Assembly: GCA_964615375.1 (NCBI GenBank) | Contig: CAZTOW010000023.1 | Location: 62,001-126,000, forward strand | Direction of reading: 5' to 3' | Source of the DNA: CAZKWG01 sp964615375 | Lineage (GTDB): Bacteria; Myxococcota_A; UBA796; CAZKWG01 | Length of the DNA stretch: 64,000 nucleotides | Shown: positions 38,666 through 46,723 of the stretch, one piece after another | Layout of the letters: every line of letters starts with the position of its first letter | Numbering within the stretch: position 1 is the first letter of the stretch | The notes under the pieces: generated by a model | Told to the model about the DNA's origin: nothing | The model's input: only the letters and a program-made list of their open reading frames with translations | Databases searched by the model: none | Position numbers and translations under genes: made by a program

Positions 38666-40591
38666 CTACATCGGCTGCGTCGCCGTCGCGCTCTTCGCCG
38701 CGGGGACGGGCTCCACCGGCCGCTCCAGCACGCCGTCCAGCACCCGCAGCACCGCCTTGTAGCTCCCGAAGGGCGGGTAGACGTAGGTGCCGTTGATGCG
38801 CGGGTGCCGCATGACCTCCAACAGGGTCTCGCGCGCGACCTGGATCCCGACCTCGCGCTGGCCGTCCTTGGTGGTAGGGGCCTTGATCGCGCGCAGCACG
38901 GCGTCGGGGATCTGCATCCCGGGCACCTCGTTGTGCAGGAACTCGGCGTTGCGGGCGGAGACCAGCGGCATGATGCCGACCAGGAAGGGCACGCGCTTGC
39001 AGCTCTGAGTCTTCTCCAGGAAGCGATAGAGCAGGTCCTGATCGAAGACGGGCTGGCTGAAGAAGAATTCCGCCCCTGCTTCTACCTTGCGGGCGAAGCG
39101 CTCAGCCTCCAGGTCCATGTCCACCGCGCCCGGGTTGCAGCCGGCGCCCACGAAGAGGGCCGTCTGGCCGCCGATGGGCCGACCGGAGAAGTCCAGGCCC
39201 CGGTTGAGCTGCTGGATGAAGTGGATGAGGCCGATGGAGTCGATGTCGAAGACCGCCGTGGCGTTGGGGTAGGTCCCCATCTTGGGCGGGTCGCCCGTGA
39301 CGGCCAGGATGTTGCGCAGGCCCGTCGCGTGGCTGCCGATGAGGTCCATCTGCATGCCCAGCAGGTTGCGGTCCCGGCAGCAGTAGTGGACCACGGTCTC
39401 CATGTCGGGCGTGCGGCGGCGCACGAGGTGGGAGAGGGCGGACGGCCCCATGCGGGCCACGGCGCGCGGGCCGTCGGCGATGTTGACCACGTCCACCCCG
39501 GCGCGGTGGAGCATGGCGGCGCCCTCCACGGCGTGCCCGGGGTCGATGCCGCGGGGCGGGTCGAGCTCGACGGACACGCAGAACTTCCCGCTGTAGAGCC
39601 GCTTCGCCAGCTCGCTCCGCTGCTCCACCGGCACCGGCGGGAGCTCCTCCTCGCAGCGCTCCGGCTTCTTGCGAGCGCTGGCGCTCACGAAGACCCGGCT
39701 GGGGATGCCCGGCGAGATCGACCGCAGGAAGGTCCGCATCTCCTTGATCATCGCCGGGGTCGTGCCGCAGCAGCCGCCCACCACCCGCGCCCCGCTCTGG
39801 GCGAGCCGGCGGGCGTACTCCGCCATGTACTCGGCGTTGGCCAGGTAGAGCGTGCGGCCCTCCACCGTCTGGGGGAGCCCGGCGTTGGGCATGGCCACCA
39901 GCGGCGCCTGCGAGACCTTGGCCATGCGGGCCAGGATGTCCAGGATGCCCCGCGGCCCGTTGGCGCAGTTGGTCCCGATGACGTCCACCTTCCAGGAGCC
40001 CATGGTGGAGGCCGCCTGCTCCGGGCTCGGGCCCTCGAGCTGCGTCTGATCCGGCCCGGTCATCGGGAAGCTCATGCAGGCCACGATGGGCAGGTCCGAG
40101 ATCGAGCGCACCGCGCGCACCGCCTGCCACAGCTCGCCGATCTGTGAGAACGTCTCCAGCACGAAGAGATCGGCGCCCGCCTCGGCCAGCACGGTCGCCT
40201 GCTCGCGGAAGGTCGCGTAGGCCTCGCCCGGGGTCAGCTTGCCCACCGGCCCCAGCGCCGCCCCCAGCGGCCCCATGCTCGCCGCCACCCAGGCCTGGCC
40301 CTCCGCCGCCTCCTTCGCCAGCCGCACCCCGGCCGCGTTGATGTCGTCGTGCCGGTCGGCCAGCCCGAAGGGCGCGAGGCGCAGCCGGTTGGCCCCGAAG
40401 GTGTTGGTGGTGATGACGTCGGCGCCCGCGGCCAGGTAGCTCTGGTGGATCTCGGTGACGATGTCGGGGTTGGTGAGGTTGACCTCGTCGTAGGAGCGGT
40501 TGATGAACACGCCCCGGGCGTAGATCTCGGTCCCCATCGCGCCGTCGAAGAGAATTGTCCGCTCGGTCAGCGCTTCACGAAAGGGCTGCAC
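38666..40591 (-). CDS. Fused homocysteine S-methyltransferase / methylenetetrahydrofolate reductase
   Basis: This 641-residue protein starts at the GTG at 40591 after GGAGG. The N-terminal half is a zinc-dependent homocysteine methyltransferase: ILFDGAMGTEIYARG, a Cys in IGTNCANG and the paired zinc ligands GGCCGTTP near residue 290. The C-terminal half (about 340-630) is a MetF-type reductase barrel: VSVELDPPRG, ILAVTGDPPK, AEFFFSQPVFD. This is the YitJ layout, which couples 5-methyl-THF production to methionine formation. It heads a minus-strand run with the kinase, mrp and moaA genes. A full metH is also present at 59458. Confidence 0.92.
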   Translation of the reverse strand: MQPFREALTERTILFDGAMGTEIYARGVFINRSYDEVNLTNPDIVTEIHQSYLAAGADVITTNTFGANRLRLAPFGLADRHDDINAAGVRLAKEAAEGQAWVAASMGPLGAALGPVGKLTPGEAYATFREQATVLAEAGADLFVLETFSQIGELWQAVRAVRSISDLPIVACMSFPMTGPDQTQLEGPSPEQAASTMGSWKVDVIGTNCANGPRGILDILARMAKVSQAPLVAMPNAGLPQTVEGRTLYLANAEYMAEYARRLAQSGARVVGGCCGTTPAMIKEMRTFLRSISPGIPSRVFVSASARKKPERCEEELPPVPVEQRSELAKRLYSGKFCVSVELDPPRGIDPGHAVEGAAMLHRAGVDVVNIADGPRAVARMGPSALSHLVRRRTPDMETVVHYCCRDRNLLGMQMDLIGSHATGLRNILAVTGDPPKMGTYPNATAVFDIDSIGLIHFIQQLNRGLDFSGRPIGGQTALFVGAGCNPGAVDMDLEAERFARKVEAGAEFFFSQPVFDQDLLYRFLEKTQSCKRVPFLVGIMPLVSARNAEFLHNEVPGMQIPDAVLRAIKAPTTKDGQREVGIQVARETLLEVMRHPRINGTYVYPPFGSYKAVLRVLDGVLERPVEPVPAAKSATATQPM

Positions 40592-40711
40592 GTCGCCTCC
40601 ATCCGAATAGAAATACCGCAGGCCGGGCACCGTGGTCTATGGCAGGGGTGGGTCCGAGACAGAAAACGACGATGGGTCGCTTCGGTGACAGCGGGGTTAA
40701 GGAGGGGGCTC

Positions 40712-41518
40712 ATGCCCCACACCCGCTCCTCTCCCAGCCTCGCCTACGCGCTCAGCGGCCCCGCCGACGCGCCCGCCGTCGTGCTCATCGGCGGGCTCGG
40801 CAGCGCGCAGGCCGCCTGGATGCTGCAGGTCCGCGCCCTCGCCCCCCAGCTCCGCGTGCTCACCTACGATCACCGCGGAACCGGCGACTCCGAGCTCTGG
40901 GACGAGCCCGCCACCATGCTGGACTTCGCCGGAGACCTGCTGCGCCTGATGGACGAGCTCGAGCTCTCCCGGGCGAGCCTCGTGGGGCTGTCCTTCGGGG
41001 GGCGCGTGGCGATGACCGCGGCGCTGGAGCGGCCCGAGCGCGTGGACCGCCTGGTCCTGGGCGGGACCTCCTGCGGCGGCTACCAGGACGGCGAGGTCTC
41101 CGGCAGCATCGACGATCTGCGCGCCGCGCCGCTGACCGACCCCGAGGCCGAGCAGGCCCGCTGGGAGCAGCACATCCTGCCCGCCCTCTTCGGCCGCTCC
41201 TACCGTGAGCGCTACCCCGAGCGGGTCCGCAACCTGGCCCGCTGGCGCGCCCGCCGCCCCACCGACGCCCGCGGCCTGGCTCGGCAGTGGGAGGCGCTGC
41301 AGGGCTTCGACGTCTGCGGGCGGCTGGGCGAGATCGGCGCGCCGACGCTCATCCTCCACGGGGACGAGGACGCCCTGGCGCCGCTGGCCAACGCGCGCCG
41401 GCTGGCGGCCGGCATCCCCGGGGCCCGGCTGGAGATCCTGGCCGGCGTGGGGCACTCGCCCAACGTCGAGGCGCCCGAGCGCATGAACGCTCTGCTGCTG
41501 GAGCACCTGCTGTCGTGA
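40712..41518 (+). CDS. Alpha/beta hydrolase
   Basis: This 268-residue protein starts at an ATG with AAGGAGG upstream. It is a typical alpha/beta hydrolase: oxyanion region LIGGLGSAQAAW, nucleophile elbow GLSFGG (Ser near 94), acid in LILHGDEDAL and His in AGVGHSPNVEAPE. It resembles 3-oxoadipate enol-lactonase-type esterases, but the substrate cannot be fixed. Its stop overlaps the next start (GTGA), so the following phosphoesterase is coupled to it. Confidence 0.88.
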   Translation: MPHTRSSPSLAYALSGPADAPAVVLIGGLGSAQAAWMLQVRALAPQLRVLTYDHRGTGDSELWDEPATMLDFAGDLLRLMDELELSRASLVGLSFGGRVAMTAALERPERVDRLVLGGTSCGGYQDGEVSGSIDDLRAAPLTDPEAEQARWEQHILPALFGRSYRERYPERVRNLARWRARRPTDARGLARQWEALQGFDVCGRLGEIGAPTLILHGDEDALAPLANARRLAAGIPGARLEILAGVGHSPNVEAPERMNALLLEHLLS

Positions 41519-42105
41519 GCAGAACCCTGTTCGTCGGCGACGTCCACGGCTGCGCGGGCGAGCTCCGCGCCCTGCTCGCGCTCGCCCGACCCGAGCGCCT
41601 CGTCCTGGTGGGCGACCTCTTCACCAAGGGCCCCGACCCGCAGGGGGTGTGGGACATCGTGCGGGAGTGGAACGCAGACGCCGTGCTGGGCAACCACGAC
41701 GTCGCCGTGCTGGAGCGCTGGCGGCCCGGCGAGCGCCTGCCGCTGGCGGCCTTCGACTGGCTGGCGGCCCGGCCGCTGTGGCTCACGGGCCCCGGCTGGC
41801 GCTGTGTGCATGCCGGCATCAGCCCCGTGGGCCTGGAGGCGACCCGCCGGGACGAGCTGCTGAACCTCCGCCGCTGGCCGGACGGGGGGGAGGGCTCCAA
41901 GAACCCCTTCTGGTGGGAGCTGGTCCGGGGGCCGCCGCTGACGATCTACGGCCACGACGCGCGGCGGGGGCTGAACGATCGTCGGCCGCACACGCTGGGT
42001 CTGGACAGCGGCTGCGTGTACGGGGGGCGTCTTACAGGGTATATGTTAGAAGAGGGTCGGGTGCTGTCGGTGCCGGCGGAGCGGGTGTGGAAGGCGGTGG
42101 GGTGA
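41515..42105 (+). CDS. PrpE/ApaH-like metallophosphoesterase
   Basis: This 196-residue single-domain metallophosphoesterase starts at the GTG at 41515, overlapping the upstream stop by four bases. The motifs are FVGDVHGC, LVGDLFTKGP, VLGNHD, CVHAGISP and IYGHDARRG, the set of the ApaH/PrpE group that hydrolyses dinucleoside polyphosphates or phosphoproteins. A short patch near 42032-42056 uses A/T-ending codons. The last 74 bases overlap the end of the convergent gene on the other strand. Confidence 0.85.
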   Translation: MSRTLFVGDVHGCAGELRALLALARPERLVLVGDLFTKGPDPQGVWDIVREWNADAVLGNHDVAVLERWRPGERLPLAAFDWLAARPLWLTGPGWRCVHAGISPVGLEATRRDELLNLRRWPDGGEGSKNPFWWELVRGPPLTIYGHDARRGLNDRRPHTLGLDSGCVYGGRLTGYMLEEGRVLSVPAERVWKAVG

Positions 42106-42673
42106 GGCCCTCCGGCTCGTCCTCCTGGCGGGCTCCCGGGCCCTGACCCACCCACTCCAGCCCCACTCCCAAGGCCGCGTCCACGGTGGTGGACCCGCCC
42201 GTCACCAGGCTGGCGCCCAGGGAGGCTCGCCCGCTCAGCCACAGCGGGCCCACGCGCCCGCGCAGGGCGGCCTCGAGGTGCAGCGGCGCGCGCAGCACCC
42301 GCTGGGGCGCGACCTCGAAGGCCAGCGGGACCAGGGCGCGGCCCTCCAGGCCCACACGATCACCCTCTCGGCGGGCGCGCAGGCCGGCGGTGGCGCTCAG
42401 CGTCAGGGCGGGGTCCATCCAGGGCAGCAGCAGTCCGCCGGCCAGCAGGGCCTCGCCCTTCCATCGACCGGCGGGCTCGCCCAGCGGCAGGTCCCGACCG
42501 AGCTGAAGCTCTGGGCTCCAGCCGGCGGGGTGGGCGGCGAGGCCCAGCCGCCAGGTCTCGGACAGCGGCGCCGCGACCGAGAGGGCTTCCTGGCCGAGGT
42601 CCAAGGTCAGGCCCTGGCCGCGCAGGGCGGGGACCTCGGCCAGCGCGACGGAGAGGGCGAGCAGGCCCAGCAT
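42032..42673 (-). CDS. Predicted outer-membrane/secreted protein
   Basis: This 213-residue protein begins MLGLLALSVALAEVPALRG, a short signal peptide. The body consists of alternating hydrophobic strands (WRLGLAAHPAGWSPELQLG, LTLSATAGLRARREG, PLHLEAALRGRVGPLWLSG) typical of a small barrel. A Pro-rich tail (TPPPSTPAPPAPTAP) ends it, so the usual aromatic terminus is missing. Its ATG overlaps the TGA of the upstream lipoprotein gene (TGATG). The Pro-rich end is encoded antisense to the phosphoesterase gene, which makes the exact C-terminus less certain. Confidence 0.6.
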   Translation of the reverse strand: MLGLLALSVALAEVPALRGQGLTLDLGQEALSVAAPLSETWRLGLAAHPAGWSPELQLGRDLPLGEPAGRWKGEALLAGGLLLPWMDPALTLSATAGLRARREGDRVGLEGRALVPLAFEVAPQRVLRAPLHLEAALRGRVGPLWLSGRASLGASLVTGGSTTVDAALGVGLEWVGQGPGARQEDEPEGLTPPPSTPAPPAPTAPDPLLTYTL

Positions 42674-43557
42674 CAGCGCAGCTCCACGCCGTCGAATTCG
42701 CCCACCTCCAGGCGCGCGGCGGCCGTCGGGTCGTCGCGGAGGCTGGCGTCCAGGAAGGTGTCCAGCACGTCGAGCGCGGAGCTCCGCACGTCCTCGAGCT
42801 CGCCCAGGACCTCGCCGTCCGAGCTCAGCTCGCGCTCGGTGGCCTCGTCGGTCCAGGCGTAGTGGTTCATACCCTCGACCACGCCCAGCCAGAAGGGCTC
42901 CTCGAAGCCGGTGATCTGGGCCTCAATGGTCTCGATGGGGGCCCTCGGGTCGGCGCCGCCGGCCAGCGCCAGGGCCGGGCTGCCCGCGCGCGCGGCGACG
43001 TCGGCGGAGGCCGCGGGGTAGCCGGCCAGCATCGCCAGCGCGCCCAGCTCCTCGTGGTCGGCCCACAGCCCGGCCGAGACCACCGCGCCCAGCGAGTGAC
43101 CCGCCACGCCAGCGGGCCCGTCGGGCGCGATCACCCCCTTCAGCGTGCCGGCCTCCTGGGCAAGCTCCCGCAGCCGATCCCAGACCCATATGCCGTCGTC
43201 CGGCTGGAAGAAGGCCAGGTCTCGGGGGTGATCCGCCAGCACGCCGACGTAGCCGCGGGTGGCGAGGTGGGCCAGCAGCCAGCCGTAGCGCTCCGCGTCC
43301 ACCGCGCCCCCCTGCACGAAGATCAGCGTCGGGGCGGGCAGCGCCTCGGGCGCGGGCCAGCCCTGCTCGTCGGAGGGGAAGTAGATCCTGGCCGGCACGA
43401 CGTCCGTGGCGCGGGCCAGCACGCTCAGCTCCACCGAGGCGGCGCCGTAGGGCCCGTCCAGGCCCAGCGCCCCGTCACGGCCCGGGTCGGGCGCGGTCCA
43501 CAGCTGGCCAGCCTCGGTGGGGCCGGTCTGGCAGGCGAGCAGGAGCAGCGGCAGCAT
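42673..43557 (-). CDS. Lipoprotein alpha/beta hydrolase (chlorophyllase/PETase-like fold)
   Basis: This 294-residue protein has a very short lipoprotein signal (MLPLLLLAC, lipobox LLAC). It has the layout of the chlorophyllase/PAF-acetylhydrolase/dienelactone group. The oxyanion-side strand APTLIFVQGGAVDAERYGW and YVGVLADHPRD are followed by the nucleophile elbow GVAGHSLGAVVSAG, an Asp in ALAGGADPRAP and a His in VEGMNHYAW. An extracytoplasmic esterase or lipase is likely. It is coupled to the following outer-membrane protein gene through TGATG. Confidence 0.8.
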   Translation of the reverse strand: MLPLLLLACQTGPTEAGQLWTAPDPGRDGALGLDGPYGAASVELSVLARATDVVPARIYFPSDEQGWPAPEALPAPTLIFVQGGAVDAERYGWLLAHLATRGYVGVLADHPRDLAFFQPDDGIWVWDRLRELAQEAGTLKGVIAPDGPAGVAGHSLGAVVSAGLWADHEELGALAMLAGYPAASADVAARAGSPALALAGGADPRAPIETIEAQITGFEEPFWLGVVEGMNHYAWTDEATERELSSDGEVLGELEDVRSSALDVLDTFLDASLRDDPTAAARLEVGEFDGVELR

Positions 43558-43591
43558 GGGGAGCTCTAACCTGGGAGAGCGGCCATGCGCG

Positions 43592-44347
43592 TCAGGGGCT
43601 CGTCCTCACGCAGTCTGGCAGCTCCCGATACACGAGGTCGTCCCGCCACCCGTACTTCGGCACCTCCTCGCGGGTGAATCCGGTCCACTCCGCGACGCCG
43701 CCGAAGGGCCCCAGCAGCGGGGCGCTGAGCCCCCGCCGCTCCCACATCTCCACGATCCAGCGCCGATCGACCCCAGGGTCCGCGGCCTCCGCGTAGAGCT
43801 GAATCGTCCCGGGCCCGCGCTTCAGCTCCATGTCCAGGCTGCTCTTCGAGTGGATCCGGTCCTCTGTGAGCGACGCGGGCTGCGCGCGGAGGTTGGCCCC
43901 GATGTCCATGGAACGGCAGGACTCCACCTCCAGCACCACGCTGTAGGCCGGGTGCCCCATCTGCTCCGTCGCCGAGACCTGACAGGAGCGCACCTCCAGG
44001 CAGTCGGCGAAGCGCTGATCCTCGAGCCGGTCCCAGCGCTCCTCCAGCGTGGGCCAGGCCAGCGGGGTGCCGACGGCCAGCGGCAAGGAGACCAGGTGGA
44101 CGCCCAGGACCGTCCACCCGCCCGCCCCCGGGCGGAGCCGGCGGATCACCACGAGGGCCAGCGTGCTGATGAGCGCGTTCAGCAGCGCCACGCCCACCGC
44201 GAGGAAGGCCGCCCCGACCGCCAGCATCGCGCCGATGGAGGTCCCCGGATCGCTCATCAGCCAGAGCGCCAACACGGTCGCGGCGCCGAGGGAGAGCCCG
44301 CAGACCCAGCGGTGAACGCGCCAGAAGCCGGAGCCCTCCGCGCTCAC
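43592..44347 (-). CDS. Membrane protein of unknown function
   Basis: This 251-residue protein starts at the GTG at 44347, which overlaps the acetyltransferase stop (GTGA). Three or four hydrophobic segments occupy residues 10-110 (VHRWVCGLSLGAATVLALW, AMLAVGAAFLAVGVALL, VLGVHLVSLPLAVG). A soluble domain of about 140 residues with three Cys (FADCLEVRSCQVS, ESCRSMD) follows. No family is recognised. Position suggests co-expression with the acetyltransferase. Confidence 0.65.
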   Translation of the reverse strand: MSAEGSGFWRVHRWVCGLSLGAATVLALWLMSDPGTSIGAMLAVGAAFLAVGVALLNALISTLALVVIRRLRPGAGGWTVLGVHLVSLPLAVGTPLAWPTLEERWDRLEDQRFADCLEVRSCQVSATEQMGHPAYSVVLEVESCRSMDIGANLRAQPASLTEDRIHSKSSLDMELKRGPGTIQLYAEAADPGVDRRWIVEMWERRGLSAPLLGPFGGVAEWTGFTREEVPKYGWRDDLVYRELPDCVRTSP

Positions 44348-44835
44348 GAGCCCTCGCCCACGTCGCTCCGCCGGAGCCTCAGCTTGATCGGCTGGTAGCT
44401 GAGCGCCTCGTAGAAGGCGAGCGCGCTCGGGTTGGCCGCCCGCACCTCGAGCTCGACGTCGGACAGACCGCGCTCCCTGGCCACGCCCTGGACGTGCTCC
44501 ATGAGCGCCCGGCCCACCCCCTGGCGGCGCTCGGAGACCCCGAGCTGATCGACCAGGAGGAAGCTGCGGGCGCGGGTGAAGGCGTTGGCCTCGCGCCGGA
44601 CCTCGTTGAAGATCAGGTAGCCCACGGCCCGGCCGCCGCGCTCGGCGATCAGGATCTCGTGGGTCGACATCACCTTCTGCATCCACGCGGCGACGGCCTC
44701 GGGGTCGGGCTCGCGGTAGATCTCCGGCTCCGCGTCGATGTGGTGCTGCTGGACGTCGGCGTTCAGCCTCACGAGCTCAGGGATGTCGGCCACGGTAGCG
44801 ACGCGGATGACCAGACCGGGGGGGGCGGTGGACAT
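44344..44835 (-). CDS. GNAT-family N-acetyltransferase
   Basis: This 163-residue protein has the GNAT fold: VIRVATVADIPELVRL for strand 1/helix 1, GGRAVGYLIFNEV for strand 4, FLLVDQLGVSERRQGVGRAL as the acetyl-CoA loop (RxxGxGRAL), and LELEV-like strands with NPSALAFYEALSY at the end. It transfers an acyl group from CoA to an amine; the substrate is unknown. It lies nine bases after the large membrane protein gene and overlaps the next gene by four bases. Confidence 0.9.
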   Translation of the reverse strand: MSTAPPGLVIRVATVADIPELVRLNADVQQHHIDAEPEIYREPDPEAVAAWMQKVMSTHEILIAERGGRAVGYLIFNEVRREANAFTRARSFLLVDQLGVSERRQGVGRALMEHVQGVARERGLSDVELEVRAANPSALAFYEALSYQPIKLRLRRSDVGEGS

Positions 44836-44844
44836 GCGCTCTGC

Positions 44845-46716
44845 CTACTCCGCGGAGGCCTCTCGCACCACCACCTTGTCCATCTTCTCCCCCACCTCTC
44901 TCGGCCGGTACATCTCCCAGGCCGCGCGCCCCGGTCCGGCGTCCCCACAGGGGCTCGGGTCGCCCCAGGGGGCGAAGACGGTGATGTCGGGGTCCACGTA
45001 GACGGGTCTGCCCAGCAGGGCCGTGAGCCGGCGGAGCAGGACGCCCGTGTGCTCGGTGGCGGCGCTGTCGATGCGCGTGCTCCCGCCGCTCAGGTAGAGC
45101 CGGTGCTGCACCACGACGTAGCGGTAGCCCAGCGCGTGGATCGCCTCGCTGTCCGCGGCCTCGATGCTGCCTTCGGCGCGCGGGTTCTTCCCCAGCGCCA
45201 GCAGCAGGGACAGGAAGCGGTTGTCGGCGATGAGCGCCCGCTGCTCGGCCGGCGTGAACACCGGGTTGTCCTCGACCATGCCGCCGAGGATGGGGCGGCC
45301 GTGGGCGGTCTGGTAGTAGAGGTGCGACTGCGACTTGCTGTAGGGGAGCTCGATGAGCGCGCCGGGCTCGCCCTCGGCCAGGCAGCGGTAACCGGGGGGG
45401 ATGGTGGCGTCCCAGGTGGGGAAGGGGGCGTAGCCCTCCCGGCGCAGCTCAAAACCAAAAATGCCTAGTGAAAAAACGCCCACCACCACCCCGGCGAGCG
45501 CCCCGCGGCGCCGCGTGACCTCCCCGATGCCCGCCGCCGCCAGCACGCCGATGAGCAGGGCCGCCAGCGCGATGGCCCGCCCCGGCCACCACAGCCGCCG
45601 CATGAAGGGCACCAGCTTGACCGCGAGCACGTAGAGCGGGTTGGGGAGCGCGCCGTCGCCCAGCCAGATGACGTGGCCGAAGGCGAGGATCATCGCGGCG
45701 CCCAGCATGGAGCCCAGCACCCAGCGGTGGCGGCTGAGCGCGAGGCCCAGCGCCGCCAGCCCCACCTGCGCCAGCGTGAGCACCACCCCGGCCGGCGAGA
45801 AGATCTCGGTGCCGTCGGGCCGGTCGGTCAGGAAGCCGTTGGCCAGCAGCAGCGGCTGGAAGAGGTTGAGCCCGATATCCACGCCCTCGATGGTGGTGGT
45901 CTCCAGCGTGAGGTAGGGCCAGGTGGGCTCGACCAGGAGGCCGGGGGCGTCGTTGCCGATGGTGGAGAGCACCAGGGGCATGGCGGCGGGGGCCACGAAG
46001 AGCAGGGAGATGAGGCCGGCGAGGGCGTGCCGCCCGAAGAAGCGCCGCGGGTCGGGGTGCAGCACCGCGCGCTGGGCGAAGTGGACCACCGCGATCATCC
46101 CGGCGAAGATGGCGTAGAACCAGTAGGTGAACGCGGTGAGCGCGAGGTGCAGCGCTCCCCAGAGCGCGTGCTTCCACCCCGCCGACTCGAAGCGCAGCAG
46201 GTGGTAGAAGAAGAGCGGCAGGAAGGGCTGGAAGACCTGGGTGGGGCGGCCCTCCAGCAGCTCGAAGAGCAGGAAGGGGTTGAGCGCGTAGAGGGTGGCG
46301 CCGAAGATCCGCGCCGCCCGGCTCTCGGAGAACTGCCCCATCAGCGGCAGCGCGCAGAGCCCGTTGGCGATCAGCGCCGCCAGGACGAAGGCGTTGTAGC
46401 CGCGCACCGGCCCCAGCAGGGCGTAGAAGGGCTGGGCCACGATGGCGTCCAGGACGTTGGCGCCCGTGTGCCGGTAGATGTCCTTGCCGAAGGGGAAGAA
46501 GAAGAGGTCGGTGTGGCCGAAGCCCTCACCCTGGCTGAGCTCGCGCCCGACGAACCAGTAGAACCAGTGGGTCCCGTAGGCGTCCACGCGCTCGGCGCCC
46601 AGGAAGCGCGCGCCAAGATCGCCGAGGGTGGGCCCGAAGACCATCCCCAGCAGCCCGAGCGCGCACAACGCGGCCAGGACCGCCGGCCAGCGCGCCTCGG
46701 GTCCGCGGAGGTCCAA
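44845..46716 (-). CDS. Polytopic membrane protein, GT-C/YfhO-like
   Basis: This 623-residue protein from a TTG at 46716 is seven bases after the EF-G stop. About ten to twelve membrane segments cover residues 10-430, with a large first extracytoplasmic loop (DAYGTHWFYWFVGRELSQG). A C-terminal soluble domain of about 170 residues (from CLAEGEPGALIELPYSKSQ) follows. This is the layout of lipid-linked-sugar glycosyltransferases (GT-C) and YfhO-like proteins. The DxD-type catalytic acid cannot be assigned with confidence. An unusual AT-rich codon patch (45447-45475) lies in a membrane segment. Confidence 0.65.
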   Translation of the reverse strand: MDLRGPEARWPAVLAALCALGLLGMVFGPTLGDLGARFLGAERVDAYGTHWFYWFVGRELSQGEGFGHTDLFFFPFGKDIYRHTGANVLDAIVAQPFYALLGPVRGYNAFVLAALIANGLCALPLMGQFSESRAARIFGATLYALNPFLLFELLEGRPTQVFQPFLPLFFYHLLRFESAGWKHALWGALHLALTAFTYWFYAIFAGMIAVVHFAQRAVLHPDPRRFFGRHALAGLISLLFVAPAAMPLVLSTIGNDAPGLLVEPTWPYLTLETTTIEGVDIGLNLFQPLLLANGFLTDRPDGTEIFSPAGVVLTLAQVGLAALGLALSRHRWVLGSMLGAAMILAFGHVIWLGDGALPNPLYVLAVKLVPFMRRLWWPGRAIALAALLIGVLAAAGIGEVTRRRGALAGVVVGVFSLGIFGFELRREGYAPFPTWDATIPPGYRCLAEGEPGALIELPYSKSQSHLYYQTAHGRPILGGMVEDNPVFTPAEQRALIADNRFLSLLLALGKNPRAEGSIEAADSEAIHALGYRYVVVQHRLYLSGGSTRIDSAATEHTGVLLRRLTALLGRPVYVDPDITVFAPWGDPSPCGDAGPGRAAWEMYRPREVGEKMDKVVVREASAE

Positions 46717-46723
46717 GCCGCGC